A stretch of 64,000 nucleotides of DNA. Origin: Microbacterium hominis (lineage in GTDB: Bacteria; Actinomycetota; Actinomycetes; Actinomycetales; Microbacteriaceae). Each line of letters begins with the position of its first letter. Positions within the stretch are counted from its first letter, which is position 1. Below, piece by piece: positions 45,863 through 53,913 of the stretch. The position numbers and the translations under genes were made by a program. Below the pieces are notes generated by a model. It did no database searches. It was not told where the DNA came from and saw nothing but the letters and a program-made list of their open reading frames with translations. The DNA lies in contig NZ_CP054038.1 of the NCBI RefSeq assembly GCF_013282805.1, forward strand, positions 1,860,001-1,924,000, given 5' to 3'.

Positions 45863-45868
45863 TACCTT
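45863..45868 (+). promoter_or_regulatory. Leaderless promoter -10 (GT2 operon)
   Basis: TACCTT, six bases, then ATG 45875. The gap between this box and that of the response regulator is a likely site for autoregulation. Confidence 0.6.
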
Positions 45869-45874
45869 CGAAGA

Positions 45875-46534
45875 ATGGATGTGGACCTCGTCCTCCCGTG
45901 CCTCGACGAGGCCGCCGCCCTCCCCACCGTGCTCGCGGGCGTGCCGGACGGGTGGCGTGCGATCGTCGTCGACAACGGCTCCCGCGACGGCTCCGCCGAG
46001 GTCGCGCGCAGCTGCGGCGCGCACGTCGTGCACGAGCCGCGCCGGGGGTACGGCGCCGCCGCGCACGCGGGGCTGGAGGCTGCGACCGCCGAGTTCGTCG
46101 TGTTCGCCGACGCGGATGCGTCGATCGATCCGGGCCGGCTGCCGGCGCTGCTGCCGCCGCTGGCCGACGGGCGGGCCGACATCGTGCTGGGCCGGCGCCG
46201 CCCCGCCGCGCGCGGGGCGTGGCCGGTGCATGCCCGGATCGCGAACGGCGTGCTCGCGGCCCGCGTGCGCGCCGCGACCGGCGCCGCCGTGCACGACATC
46301 CCGCCCGTGCGCGCCGCACGGCGCACCGGACTGCTCTCGCTCGATCTGCACGACCGGCGCAGCGGCTACCCGCTGGAGACCGTGCTGGCCGCTGCGGCCG
46401 CGGGCTGGCGGTTCGCCGAGGTCGACATCGACTACCACCCCCGCATCGGCCGCTCGAAGGTGACCGGCACGGTGGCGGGCACGGCGACGGCGATCGCCGA
46501 CATGTCCAGGATGCTCCGGGAGCGCCGTCCATGA
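45875..46534 (+). CDS. Family 2 glycosyltransferase (polyprenyl-phosphate sugar synthase type)
   Basis: A 219-residue GT-A fold enzyme without membrane segments. DLVLPCLDEAAALPTVL opens the nucleotide site, VVDNGSRDGS follows, and the metal-binding DxD is Asp79-Ala-Asp81 (FADADAS). The acceptor region ends with the SGYPLETVLAAAAAGWRFAEV block and HPRIGRSKVTGT, typical of dolichol/polyprenyl-phosphate mannose synthase relatives. It would move a sugar from NDP-sugar to a polyprenyl phosphate on the inner face of the membrane. Its position matches Rv0539. The stop overlaps the next ATG (ATGA). Confidence 0.9.
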   Translation: MDVDLVLPCLDEAAALPTVLAGVPDGWRAIVVDNGSRDGSAEVARSCGAHVVHEPRRGYGAAAHAGLEAATAEFVVFADADASIDPGRLPALLPPLADGRADIVLGRRRPAARGAWPVHARIANGVLAARVRAATGAAVHDIPPVRAARRTGLLSLDLHDRRSGYPLETVLAAAAAGWRFAEVDIDYHPRIGRSKVTGTVAGTATAIADMSRMLRERRP

Positions 46535-47166
46535 GGGCCGCCGACGTCGCGATCGCCGTGGTGGCCAAGCAGTGCCTGCCCGGCCGGGTGAAGACGCGCC
46601 TGACGCCGCCGCTGAACGCCGCCGAGGCGGCGGCGGTGGCCTCCGCGTGTCTGGACGACACGCTGGAGACGATCGGCGCGGTGCCGGCCGGCCGGCGCAT
46701 CCTCTTCTTCGAGGGCGAGGGGCCGCCGGCGGCGGGGGCGGGCTTCGAGATCGTCCCGCAGCCGCCGGGGCTGCTCGACGAGCGGCTCGCGTGGCTGCTG
46801 GACCGGCTCCGGCAGCCGTGCGTCATCGTCGGCATGGACACACCGCAGGTGACCGAGGGGCATCTGGAGGAGGTGCTGACGCGCTGGCCGGATGACGTGG
46901 ACGCCTGGCTCGGCCCCGCGGCGGATGGCGGGTTCTGGGCGCTCGCCCTGCGCGAGCCGGTCGGAGCGCTCGTGCGCGGGGTTCCGATGTCCCGCGACGA
47001 CACCGGCGCACGCCAGCGCGCGCGTCTGGAGTCGGCGGCGCTGCGGGTGGGGACGCTCGCCACGCTCACCGACGTCGACACGGAGGCCGACGCGGTCGCG
47101 GTCGCCGCGCTCATTCCGCACTCCCGGTTCGCGCGGCGCTGGCACGCGGCGACGGAGGAGCGCTGA
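46531..47166 (+). CDS. DUF2064/TIGR04282-family protein (nucleotidyltransferase-like fold)
   Basis: A 211-residue cytosolic protein of the DUF2064 group, related to MobA/GT-A nucleotidyltransferases. Motifs are VAKQCLPGRVKTRLTPPL near the N-terminus (the family's K..PG.VKTRL), the metal-binding IVGMDTPQ (about 97-104; Asp-Thr replaces the common Asp-Ser) and the LGPAADGGFWALAL block. By fold it could activate a sugar phosphate as NDP-sugar, but no activity is established to my knowledge. It is coupled to the GT2 gene on one side and the methyltransferase on the other. Rv0540 holds the same place in M. tuberculosis. Confidence 0.88.
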   Translation: MRAADVAIAVVAKQCLPGRVKTRLTPPLNAAEAAAVASACLDDTLETIGAVPAGRRILFFEGEGPPAAGAGFEIVPQPPGLLDERLAWLLDRLRQPCVIVGMDTPQVTEGHLEEVLTRWPDDVDAWLGPAADGGFWALALREPVGALVRGVPMSRDDTGARQRARLESAALRVGTLATLTDVDTEADAVAVAALIPHSRFARRWHAATEER

Positions 47167-47846
47167 TGCACGGCGGATCGCCTCACGTCTGGTTCGCCGC
47201 GGGTGGCGATGAGCCTTGGGGCTCGGCGCTGCGCACCCGTCGCACCGGAACGCTGCGCCTTCGGCGGGTCTCCAGCGGTGAGGTCGCGCAGGAGTGGGAG
47301 GTCGGCGCCCTCTGCGGGCCGGCCGGCACCGAGGACCTCGCCGTACTCGGCGCGGTGCGCTCGCCGGTGCTCGATGTCGGGTGCGGTCCCGGCCGGATGG
47401 TCCGCGCCGCCGCGGCGGGCGCCGCTGCCGCACTCGGCATCGACGTCTCGGCCGAGGCGGTGCGGCTGGCCCGTCTCGCCGGCACCCCGGCGCTGGAGCG
47501 ATCGGTGTTCGATCGACTCCCTCTCGAAGGCCGATGGGGGACGATCCTGCTGCTCGACGGCAACATCGGCATCGGCGGGAACCCGACGCAGCTGCTGGAG
47601 CGCTGCGCGGCGCTGCTCGACGACGGCGGAACGGTGGTCGTCGAGAGCGCCTCGACCCCTGACCTGGACGAGACGGATGTGTTCACCGTCATCGACGACA
47701 CCGACGGGGAGAGCGAGCCGTTCGCGTGGGCGCGCGCGGGCTGGCGCGCGGTCGCCGCGCATGCATCGCGTGCCGGCTTCTTCTCACCCGTCCATGAAGT
47801 GGTCGGGGAGCGTCACGTCGTGCGGGCGACCTTCCGACGACGCTGA
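47166..47846 (+). CDS. Class I SAM-dependent methyltransferase
   Basis: A 226-residue Rossmann-fold methyltransferase. SAM-binding motif I is VLDVGCGPG (68-76), with GIDVSAEAV as the acidic strand-2 motif and LLLDGNIGIGGNPTQLL as a motif-IV-like segment. The substrate cannot be told; the GNIGIGG loop is the distinguishing feature I would use to find relatives. The ATG overlaps the preceding TGA by one base, so it is the third coupled gene of the GT2 operon. The final 34 bases overlap the convergent membrane-protein gene. Confidence 0.88.
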   Translation: MHGGSPHVWFAAGGDEPWGSALRTRRTGTLRLRRVSSGEVAQEWEVGALCGPAGTEDLAVLGAVRSPVLDVGCGPGRMVRAAAAGAAAALGIDVSAEAVRLARLAGTPALERSVFDRLPLEGRWGTILLLDGNIGIGGNPTQLLERCAALLDDGGTVVVESASTPDLDETDVFTVIDDTDGESEPFAWARAGWRAVAAHASRAGFFSPVHEVVGERHVVRATFRRR

Positions 47847-48283
47847 GCGGCCGCTCCGGCGATCGCCGCGACAGCCGCCGTCGAGACGGCGACGGACCAG
47901 AGCACGGCCAGGACGACCAGGTAATCGGTCGGGTGCACCGACGGGTTGCGCGGTCCCATCGCCTGGACCACGATGCCGGGGATGGCGATCAGCGCCGCGC
48001 ACCCGGCGATCACGAGAGAGCAGCGCGCCACCGCGGCAGCGCCGGGGCCGATGCGCGTCGCCACGGGCGCGGCCCGCAGCGCCACGGCGAGCACGAGCGG
48101 GGCGAGCACCGCGTCGTGGGCGATGACCACGCCGGCCATCCAGCCCACGAGGGCGATCAGCTGTCCCGGGGCCAGTGACACGAACAGCATGACGGTCCCG
48201 GCCGCGACGGCGATGACGCCGAGCCCGCCGACGATCAGACGCGCGACGTCGGTGCGGCTGAGCGCGGGGTCCACGATGATCAT
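47813..48283 (-). CDS. Small integral membrane protein, unknown function
   Basis: A 156-residue protein with four predicted transmembrane helices (about 15-38, 42-65, 80-105 and 120-145), short loops, and a basic tail (AAQRRRKVART). I recognise no family. It starts 13 bases after the molybdopterin oxidoreductase gene and is likely its operon partner, perhaps an electron-transfer or assembly subunit, but it shows no clear heme-ligand pair. Its end overlaps the methyltransferase gene by 34 bases. Confidence 0.75.
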   Translation of the reverse strand: MIIVDPALSRTDVARLIVGGLGVIAVAAGTVMLFVSLAPGQLIALVGWMAGVVIAHDAVLAPLVLAVALRAAPVATRIGPGAAAVARCSLVIAGCAALIAIPGIVVQAMGPRNPSVHPTDYLVVLAVLWSVAVSTAAVAAIAGAAAQRRRKVARTT

Positions 48284-48296
48284 CGGTCCGCGCCCC

Positions 48297-49550
48297 TCAC
48301 GTGTCGACCTCGATGCGGCGCAGCCACTTGGTCTGCATCACGCCCGGGCGGCCGGGTGCGATGACCCGGGCGGGGTAGCCGTGGTCGAGGTGCAGGGGCT
48401 CGCCGCCGAGCCGCAGGGCGATGAGCGTGTCCGGGTGCCGCGCATACACGCCCGGCATCGCGGTGACCGAGAATGCGCCGCGCGTCTGCATGCTGGAGAG
48501 GGTCAGGTCGGGACCGTCTTGCTCATCGATGAGTCGGAGAAGGTCGCGCAGGCGCACGCCGCCCCACTGCGCCTGCTGGCTCCACCCTTCCACGCACGCG
48601 ATCGGCAGAGCGATCTCGGCCTGGGGGAGCGTCTCCAGCTGTCGGCGCGACAGTTCGAGTGTGCGCTGACGGCCGACGAGGCTCAGGCGCCAGTCCGCGG
48701 AGGCATCCGTCGCGCTCACCTCCGCCTCGGCCGCGGTGCGATTGACCGGCAGGCCCTGCGGCCCGATGCCGGGGCGACGCGGCGCGAGCACCGCCAGCGG
48801 GCCCAGCGGGGTGAAGGACTGGCCCACCGTGGCGAGGGTGAGCGCGCCGGCTGCCGCACCGACCGCGAGGAGCGCCCCTCGCCGGGAGAGCGTCTCCTCC
48901 GGCGCGGTCGGGCGCGAAGGGTCGGGCGGAGACTGCTCGGGCCAGGTCGCCGCCGGCGCCCGTGCCGGCGCGGGGGACGCCTCCGCCCCCTGAGCACGGC
49001 GGGGTGAGCGCCGCCAGAAGCCCGCGATGACCGGGAGCTTGACCGCCACGTGCAGCAGCGTCGCACCGATGAGCACCCAGGCCAGCGCCAGGTGCACGCG
49101 GCGGAACGAGAACGGGAAGGCGTACCACTGCGCCACGTTCATGAGTCCGAGGACGACCTCCAGGAGCACGGTCGCCACCAGCAGGGCGATCGTCGCGCGC
49201 TCGAGCAGACTGCCCAAGCCGGTGATCGGCGGCCATGCGAACAGTCGCGGGAAGACGGACCACAGCTTTCCGAGCAGCACCGGAACGAGCGCGATCCCCG
49301 CCGCGACATGGGTGCCCTGCGTCACGCGGTAGAGCCAGGCGGGGTCGGGGGAGAGGGTGAGCCACGAGGGCGGGGTCTGCAGGACGTGGCTGTACAGTCC
49401 GGTCGCGAAGCAGACGAGCAGGAGCACGGCCAGCACCCGCCCCAGCACGACCGTCGTGCGGGTGCGCCGGCCCGGCGTCGAGCTGCGCGCGCGCAGCCCG
49501 TCCGCGACCCCTTCGAAGCGGTCGCCGAGTCGAGCCGTGAACCCTGCCAT
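48297..49550 (-). CDS. Membrane-anchored molybdopterin-dependent oxidoreductase (sulfite oxidase/MsrP fold) fused to a b-type-cytochrome-like domain
   Basis: A 417-residue fusion. Residues 35-180 form four hydrophobic helices with candidate heme ligands His55, His81, His153 and His167, like a small b-type cytochrome. A ~40-residue Pro/Ala linker leads to SRRGALLAVGAAAGAL (222-237), a Tat-like second signal, and then to the oxidoreductase domain with the Mo-ligating Cys319 in IACVEGWS, followed by WGGVRLRDLL and HGYPARVI. This is the sulfite oxidase/MsrP (YedY) family facing outside. MsrP reduces methionine sulfoxide, so thioether/sulfoxide chemistry is plausible here. ATG 49550 is chosen by domain layout; a GTG at 49565 is also open. 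Confidence 0.88.
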   Translation of the reverse strand: MAGFTARLGDRFEGVADGLRARSSTPGRRTRTTVVLGRVLAVLLLVCFATGLYSHVLQTPPSWLTLSPDPAWLYRVTQGTHVAAGIALVPVLLGKLWSVFPRLFAWPPITGLGSLLERATIALLVATVLLEVVLGLMNVAQWYAFPFSFRRVHLALAWVLIGATLLHVAVKLPVIAGFWRRSPRRAQGAEASPAPARAPAATWPEQSPPDPSRPTAPEETLSRRGALLAVGAAAGALTLATVGQSFTPLGPLAVLAPRRPGIGPQGLPVNRTAAEAEVSATDASADWRLSLVGRQRTLELSRRQLETLPQAEIALPIACVEGWSQQAQWGGVRLRDLLRLIDEQDGPDLTLSSMQTRGAFSVTAMPGVYARHPDTLIALRLGGEPLHLDHGYPARVIAPGRPGVMQTKWLRRIEVDT

Positions 49551-49638
49551 CTCTCCAGCCAACACCGGTCGCCCCCGGCAGATCCTTACGGTCCGCGGAT
49601 GCCGTGCCCGTCCCTCGGCGGGCTCCGCGGCCGGCCCG

Positions 49639-49644
49639 TACGCT
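49639..49644 (+). promoter_or_regulatory. Leaderless promoter -10 (GT-C-like gene)
   Basis: TACGCT with seven bases to ATG 49652. Confidence 0.5.
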
Positions 49645-49651
49645 GGCCGAC

Positions 49652-51031
49652 ATGGTCACCCCGACCGATTCGCAGCACGCGCGCCGCCGACCCCCCGGGG
49701 CCGCAGGGTCGCGCGCGCCGCTGATCGGACTGCTGGTCGCCGTGGCGCTGATCGCGGCGGCGATCGCGGTGCCGCTCGCGACCGGATGGGACGTCGCCAG
49801 TCGCGCGCCGCGCTCCGCCGACCCCCGGGCGGTGCCCCCGTTGCACGGAGTGTGGGTGCCGCATGTGGGCCTCGCGACGATCGTCGTGTCGGCGGTGGCG
49901 GTGGCGGCCTGGGTGTGGGCGCCCGGCCTGGCGCAGCGCCTGCGCTGGCCCTGGCTCATCGCGGCATCCTGCGCCGCGTCCGCGGTCTGGCTGGTCGCCC
50001 TCGCGCTGGTCGACGGCCCGACGGGCCTGTCGCGCGTGCTCGGCAACCCCTTCGAGTATCTGCAGACCGCGCGGCGGATCGACGATATCGGGGCGTTCCT
50101 CGGCGGATTCCTCGAGCGGGTGCCGATCGATGCGCCCGACAACTGGGTCACGCACGTCGCCGGCCACCCGCCGGGCATGCTCCTGTTCTTCGTCGCGCTG
50201 GTGCGCCTGGGCCTCGGCGCGGACCTCGTCGCGGGCCTCGTGGTGGCCCTCATCGCCGCGACGATCCCCGCCGGCGTGCTCATCGCCCTGCGCGCTCTCG
50301 GCGCCGAGCGCGCGGCGCGGCCGGCGGCGCCGTTCCTCGTCTTCACCCCCGCCGCGGTCTTCCTCGCGGTCTCGGCCGACGCCGTCATCGCGACCGTCGG
50401 GGTCTGGGCCGTGGCGCTGGTGGCGCTGGCGGCCACGGCCGTGCGCGCGGGCGCCGCGATCGCGTGGAGCCTCGCCGCCGGCATCCTGTTCGGGATCCTG
50501 GTGATGATGTCGTACGGGATGCCGCTGTACGGCGTGATCGCGCTCGCGGTGCTGCTCGGCGCGCGGCGGTGGCGGCCGCTGCCCTCCGTCGCGGCGGCCG
50601 CCGCGCTGGTGGTGGTGGTCTTCGCACTCGGCGGATTCGCGCTCTGGGAGGCGTATCCGATCCTCGTGGAGCGCTACCGCGCCGGGATCGCCGCATCGCG
50701 TCCGGCCGAGTACTGGGTCTGGGCCAACATCGCCGCGCTGCTCATCAGCGCCGGCCCCTTCGTCGCCGCGGGGCTCGGCGAGACCGTCGTCCGCCGACGC
50801 CGCGATCCGGATCGCACCGTGATCCTGCTCGTCGCGGCGGCGATGGTCGCGATCGCCCTCGCGACGGCCTCGGGGATGAGCAAGGCGGAGGTGGAGCGCA
50901 TCTGGCTGCCGTTCATCCCGTGGCTCACCCTCTCGCTGTCGCTCCTCGACGGGCGGTGGCGCCGCGCGGCGCTGGCGGGCCAGCTCATGTGGGCGATCCT
51001 CGTCCAGCACCTGCTCTACACCGTGTGGTGA
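49652..51031 (+). CDS. Polytopic membrane protein, GT-C glycosyltransferase-like (MtxT/Rv0541c-like candidate)
   Basis: A 459-residue protein with about ten transmembrane helices. The first extracytoplasmic loop region is followed by the conserved [16 protein letters not shown] and [11 protein letters not shown] segments, and near the C-terminus [19 protein letters not shown] precedes the last helices. Such HPPG and ERIW blocks mark a family of actinobacterial integral membrane glycosyltransferases that use polyprenyl-phosphate sugars. By context and length it corresponds to Rv0541c, reported as the methylthioxylose transferase. Homology is recalled rather than aligned here. The ATG is fixed by the leaderless promoter; an earlier in-frame start at 49604 would lie upstream of that promoter. 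Confidence 0.75.
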   Translation: MVTPTDSQHARRRPPGAAGSRAPLIGLLVAVALIAAAIAVPLATGWDVASRAPRSADPRAVPPLHGVWVPHVGLATIVVSAVAVAAWVWAPGLAQRLRWPWLIAASCAASAVWLVALALVDGPTGLSRVLGNPFEYLQTARRIDDIGAFLGGFLERVPIDAPDNWVTHVAGHPPGMLLFFVALVRLGLGADLVAGLVVALIAATIPAGVLIALRALGAERAARPAAPFLVFTPAAVFLAVSADAVIATVGVWAVALVALAATAVRAGAAIAWSLAAGILFGILVMMSYGMPLYGVIALAVLLGARRWRPLPSVAAAAALVVVVFALGGFALWEAYPILVERYRAGIAASRPAEYWVWANIAALLISAGPFVAAGLGETVVRRRRDPDRTVILLVAAAMVAIALATASGMSKAEVERIWLPFIPWLTLSLSLLDGRWRRAALAGQLMWAILVQHLLYTVW

Positions 51032-51071
51032 TCCGGCCACGTCGCACCGCCGCGGCGTCGCAGGCGGCCCC

Positions 51072-51077
51072 GATAAT
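51072..51077 (+). promoter_or_regulatory. Leaderless promoter -10 (recO)
   Basis: GATAAT, six bases, then GTG 51084. Confidence 0.5.
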
Positions 51078-51083
51078 GGAACC

Positions 51084-51818
51084 GTGCCCACCTACCGTGA
51101 CGAGGTCGTCGTCCTTCGCACCCACAAGCTGGGCGAGGCCGACCGCATCGTGACGATGCTCAGCCGTCGCCACGGCAAGGTGCGCGCGGTGGCCAAGGGC
51201 GTGCGGCGCACGACCTCGCGCTTCGGCGCGCGGCTGGAGCCGTTCATGGTCGCCGACGTGCAGCTGTTCGAAGGGCGCTCTCTCGACATCGTGCAGCAGG
51301 CCGAATCCCTCGGGGCCTACGGCGCCGACATCGCCGTGCATTACGACCGCTATACGGCGGCCAGCGCCATGGTCGAGGCCGCCGACCGGCTGAATGAGGC
51401 GGAGGCGACCCCGTCGCAGTATCTCCTCCTCGTCGGCGGGCTCCGGGCGCTGTCCCGCGGCGACCACGCGGCGCGCAGCATCCTCGATTCCTACCTCCTG
51501 CGCGCGATGGCCCTGTCGGGCTGGGCGCCCTCCCTCAGCGGGTGCGCGCGCTGCGGTGCAGAGGGCCCGCACGCGTCGTTCGTGGCTCAGCTGGGCGGCA
51601 TGGTCTGCGGCGACTGCGCCCCCGCGGGCTCCGCCCGCGTCGATTCCGCCACCGCGGCCCTGCTGACGGCGCTCATGGCGGGTGAATGGGAGGATGTGGA
51701 TGCCGCGCCCGGCGCCGCGACGTCGGCGGCGTCGGGTCTCATCGCCGCGTACGCGCAATGGCACCTCGAGCGCGGCATCCGCTCGCTCGCCCACGTCTCG
51801 TCGGAGTCCGCACCGTGA
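51084..51818 (+). CDS. recO: DNA repair protein RecO
   Basis: A 244-residue recombination mediator. The N-terminal OB fold starts [20 protein letters not shown]; a helical domain follows. The zinc finger CARCG with its distant partner CGDC (about 153-177) is complete. It loads RecA with RecR in the RecFOR pathway. The stop overlaps the uppS GTG (GTGA). Confidence 0.95.
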   Translation: MPTYRDEVVVLRTHKLGEADRIVTMLSRRHGKVRAVAKGVRRTTSRFGARLEPFMVADVQLFEGRSLDIVQQAESLGAYGADIAVHYDRYTAASAMVEAADRLNEAEATPSQYLLLVGGLRALSRGDHAARSILDSYLLRAMALSGWAPSLSGCARCGAEGPHASFVAQLGGMVCGDCAPAGSARVDSATAALLTALMAGEWEDVDAAPGAATSAASGLIAAYAQWHLERGIRSLAHVSSESAP

Positions 51819-52618
51819 CACCCAAGCCCTACACGCATCGCGACGCGGTGCCGTATCGACCGCTGGACTGGACGGGGGTGCACCCGCCCGACTTCCCGAA
51901 GGGCCGGGTCCCGCACCACGTCGCGATCGTGATGGACGGCAACGGCCGCTGGGCGAACCGTCGGGGCCTCACGCGCGTCGAGGGGCACAAGGCGGGGGAG
52001 GAGGTGCTGCTCGACGTGGTCGCCGGCGCCATCCAGGCCGGCGTCACCCACCTGAGCGTCTACGCCTTCTCGACCGAGAACTGGGCGCGATCGCCCGAGG
52101 AGGTGCGTTTCCTCATGGGCTACAACCGCGACGTGCTGCACCGCCGCCGGGATCAGCTCAACGAGTGGGGCGTGCGCGTGCGCTGGTCGGGGCGCAAGCC
52201 ACGCCTCTGGGGCTCGGTCATCAAGGAGCTCCAGTTCGCCGAGCAGCTCACCCGCGACAACGATGTGCTCACGCTCACGATGTGCATCAACTACGGCGGT
52301 CGGGTCGAGCTCGTCGACGCGATGCGCGCGATCGGCGATCAGATCGCGGCAGGGCGGGTGAAGCCCTCCGCGATCAGCGAGAAGCTCATCCGCCGTCACC
52401 TCTATCAGCCCGATATGCCCGACGTGGACCTGTTCATCCGCTCCAGCGGCGAGCAGCGCACCTCCAACTTCCTGCTCTGGGAGTCGGCGTACGCCGAGTT
52501 CGTCTTCCTCGACACGCTGTGGCCGGACTTCTCGCGCACCGACCTCTGGCAAGCGATCGGGCTGTATCTCGATCGCGACCGTCGGTTCGGCGGTGCCGTC
52601 GACGCGCCCTCCGCCTGA
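51815..52618 (+). CDS. uppS: Isoprenyl transferase (undecaprenyl/decaprenyl diphosphate synthase)
   Basis: A 267-residue cis-prenyltransferase. [18 protein letters not shown] carries the catalytic Asp41; [13 protein letters not shown] and [20 protein letters not shown] complete the active site. It makes the polyprenyl diphosphate carrier for wall and glycan synthesis, and so supplies the lipid carrier the upstream GT2 gene would need. The GTG at 51815 overlaps recO; earlier frames lie within recO. Confidence 0.96.
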   Translation: MTPKPYTHRDAVPYRPLDWTGVHPPDFPKGRVPHHVAIVMDGNGRWANRRGLTRVEGHKAGEEVLLDVVAGAIQAGVTHLSVYAFSTENWARSPEEVRFLMGYNRDVLHRRRDQLNEWGVRVRWSGRKPRLWGSVIKELQFAEQLTRDNDVLTLTMCINYGGRVELVDAMRAIGDQIAAGRVKPSAISEKLIRRHLYQPDMPDVDLFIRSSGEQRTSNFLLWESAYAEFVFLDTLWPDFSRTDLWQAIGLYLDRDRRFGGAVDAPSA

Positions 52619-52667
52619 AGTGCCGCCTCGGGAATATCCCGCACGGCCCACGACGTTGGCATACCCC

Positions 52668-53348
52668 GTGACGGATGCCATCAAGATCGACGTGTGGTCG
52701 GATATCGCGTGCCCCTGGTGCTACATCGGCAAGCGCAACCTCGAGAACGGGCTGGCGGCGACCGCCGCCGATGACGACGCCCCCCAGGTGGAGGTGACCT
52801 ACCACTCGTTCGAGCTGTCCCCGGACACGCCCGTCGACTTCGAAGGCGGTGAGGCCGACTACCTCGCGCGCCACAAGGGCGTCAGCGCCGCGCAGGCGCA
52901 GCAGATGCTCGATCGCGTCACCGGCGTCGCCGCCGACGCCGGGCTCGAGTACCGCTTCGACATCCTGAAGCACACCAACACGGTCAAGGCGCATGAGCTG
53001 CTGCACTACGCGAAGGCGCAGGGGCGCCAGCTCGAACTCGCCGAGCGCCTGATGTCGGCCTACTTCACCGAGGGCCGCCACCTCGGCGACGACGAGGAGC
53101 TGGCCGCGCTCGCCGCGGACGCCGGACTGGACCCGATCGCCGCTCGCGCCGCACTCACGTCGCGCGCATTCCTTCCCGCTGTGCGCGCCGACCAGGAGCA
53201 GGCGCGCGAATACGGCATCAACGGGGTGCCGTTCTTCGTGATCGACGGCCGGTACGGCGTCTCCGGTGCGCAGCCGGCCGAGGCGTTCGCGCAGATCGCC
53301 CGCCAGGTGTGGGCCGAGCACCGCGAAGCGGTGACGGCCCAGGCCTGA
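52668..53348 (+). CDS. DsbA-family (FrnE-like) oxidoreductase
   Basis: A 226-residue thioredoxin-fold protein of the FrnE/2-hydroxychromene isomerase-like group. The redox site is CPWC (Cys15-Cys18) in SDIACPWCYIGKRNL, and the cis-proline segment is NGVPFFVIDGRYGVSGAQP. No signal peptide is visible, so it is cytosolic, unlike true DsbA. The start is unsure: GTG 52668 gives the standard family N-terminus, while the in-frame sequence from 52593 overlaps uppS. The stop codon directly abuts the convergent gpx gene. Confidence 0.9.
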   Translation: MTDAIKIDVWSDIACPWCYIGKRNLENGLAATAADDDAPQVEVTYHSFELSPDTPVDFEGGEADYLARHKGVSAAQAQQMLDRVTGVAADAGLEYRFDILKHTNTVKAHELLHYAKAQGRQLELAERLMSAYFTEGRHLGDDEELAALAADAGLDPIAARAALTSRAFLPAVRADQEQAREYGINGVPFFVIDGRYGVSGAQPAEAFAQIARQVWAEHREAVTAQA

Positions 53349-53852
53349 TCAGCCGGGCAGGTTCGCCTCGATGAGCGACACGATCGCCGGGTCGTTCGGC
53401 AGCGTCTGCGGGCGGAACCGGTGCACGGTGCCATCGGGCGTCACGAGGAATTTCTCGAAGTTCCACTGGACGCGCCCGGCCTTGCCCTGGGCATCCGGCG
53501 ACTCCCGCAGGGCCTTGTAGAGCTCGGCCGCCTTCGCACCGTTCACCTTCACCTTGTCGGCGATGGGGAACGAGACGCCCCAGGTGACCGCGCAGTAGTC
53601 GAGGATCTCCTCCATCGAGCCGGGCTCCTGGCCCATGAACTGGTTGCACGGGAAGCCGACGACGGTGAAGCCGCGCTCGGCGTAGGCGCGCTGCAGCTGC
53701 TCCAGCTGCTCGTACTGCGGGGTGAGGCCGCACTTGGAGGCGACGTTCACGACGAGGGTCACCGGGCCGCCCACCTCGTCGAGGGTCGCGGCTTCGCCGT
53801 CAGCGGTCTGGAAGGGGATCTGTCGCACGTCGGTCGTGGTGATCTCAGGCAT
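53349..53852 (-). CDS. Glutathione peroxidase-family thiol peroxidase
   Basis: A 167-residue peroxidase. The peroxidatic residue is Cys41 (VNVASKCGLTPQY) coded by a normal Cys codon; a candidate resolving Cys is in LDYCAV (Cys87), with the GFPCNQF block and WNFEKFLV (catalytic Trp, Asn). Bacterial Cys-type GPx proteins generally use thioredoxin or mycothiol-linked donors, and actinobacteria lack glutathione. It is leaderless, with minus-strand TAGCCT six bases before the ATG. Confidence 0.95.
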   Translation of the reverse strand: MPEITTTDVRQIPFQTADGEAATLDEVGGPVTLVVNVASKCGLTPQYEQLEQLQRAYAERGFTVVGFPCNQFMGQEPGSMEEILDYCAVTWGVSFPIADKVKVNGAKAAELYKALRESPDAQGKAGRVQWNFEKFLVTPDGTVHRFRPQTLPNDPAIVSLIEANLPG

Positions 53853-53858
53853 GCGACA

Positions 53859-53864
53859 AGGCTA
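53859..53864 (-). promoter_or_regulatory. Leaderless promoter -10 (gpx)
   Basis: Minus-strand TAGCCT, six bases, then ATG 53852. Confidence 0.6.
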
Positions 53865-53901
53865 CGCGTGCGGCATCCAGCCAAGGGTCGGATTCCAATG
53901 G

Positions 53902-53907
53902 AAGAAT
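53902..53907 (+). promoter_or_regulatory. Possible leaderless -10 (dus)
   Basis: AAGAAT with six bases to GTG 53914; the first base departs from TAnnnT. It helps choose this GTG as the start. Confidence 0.35.
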
Positions 53908-53913
53908 GGGGCG

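Noticed and set aside
45764..46438. In-frame extension of the response regulator upstream of 45763
   Set aside because: It runs antisense through the GT2 gene and upstream of the leaderless promoter. The receiver domain begins normally from 45763.
53349..53852. Possible selenocysteine in the glutathione peroxidase
   Set aside because: The peroxidatic position is an ordinary Cys codon and no in-frame TGA lies within the gene.
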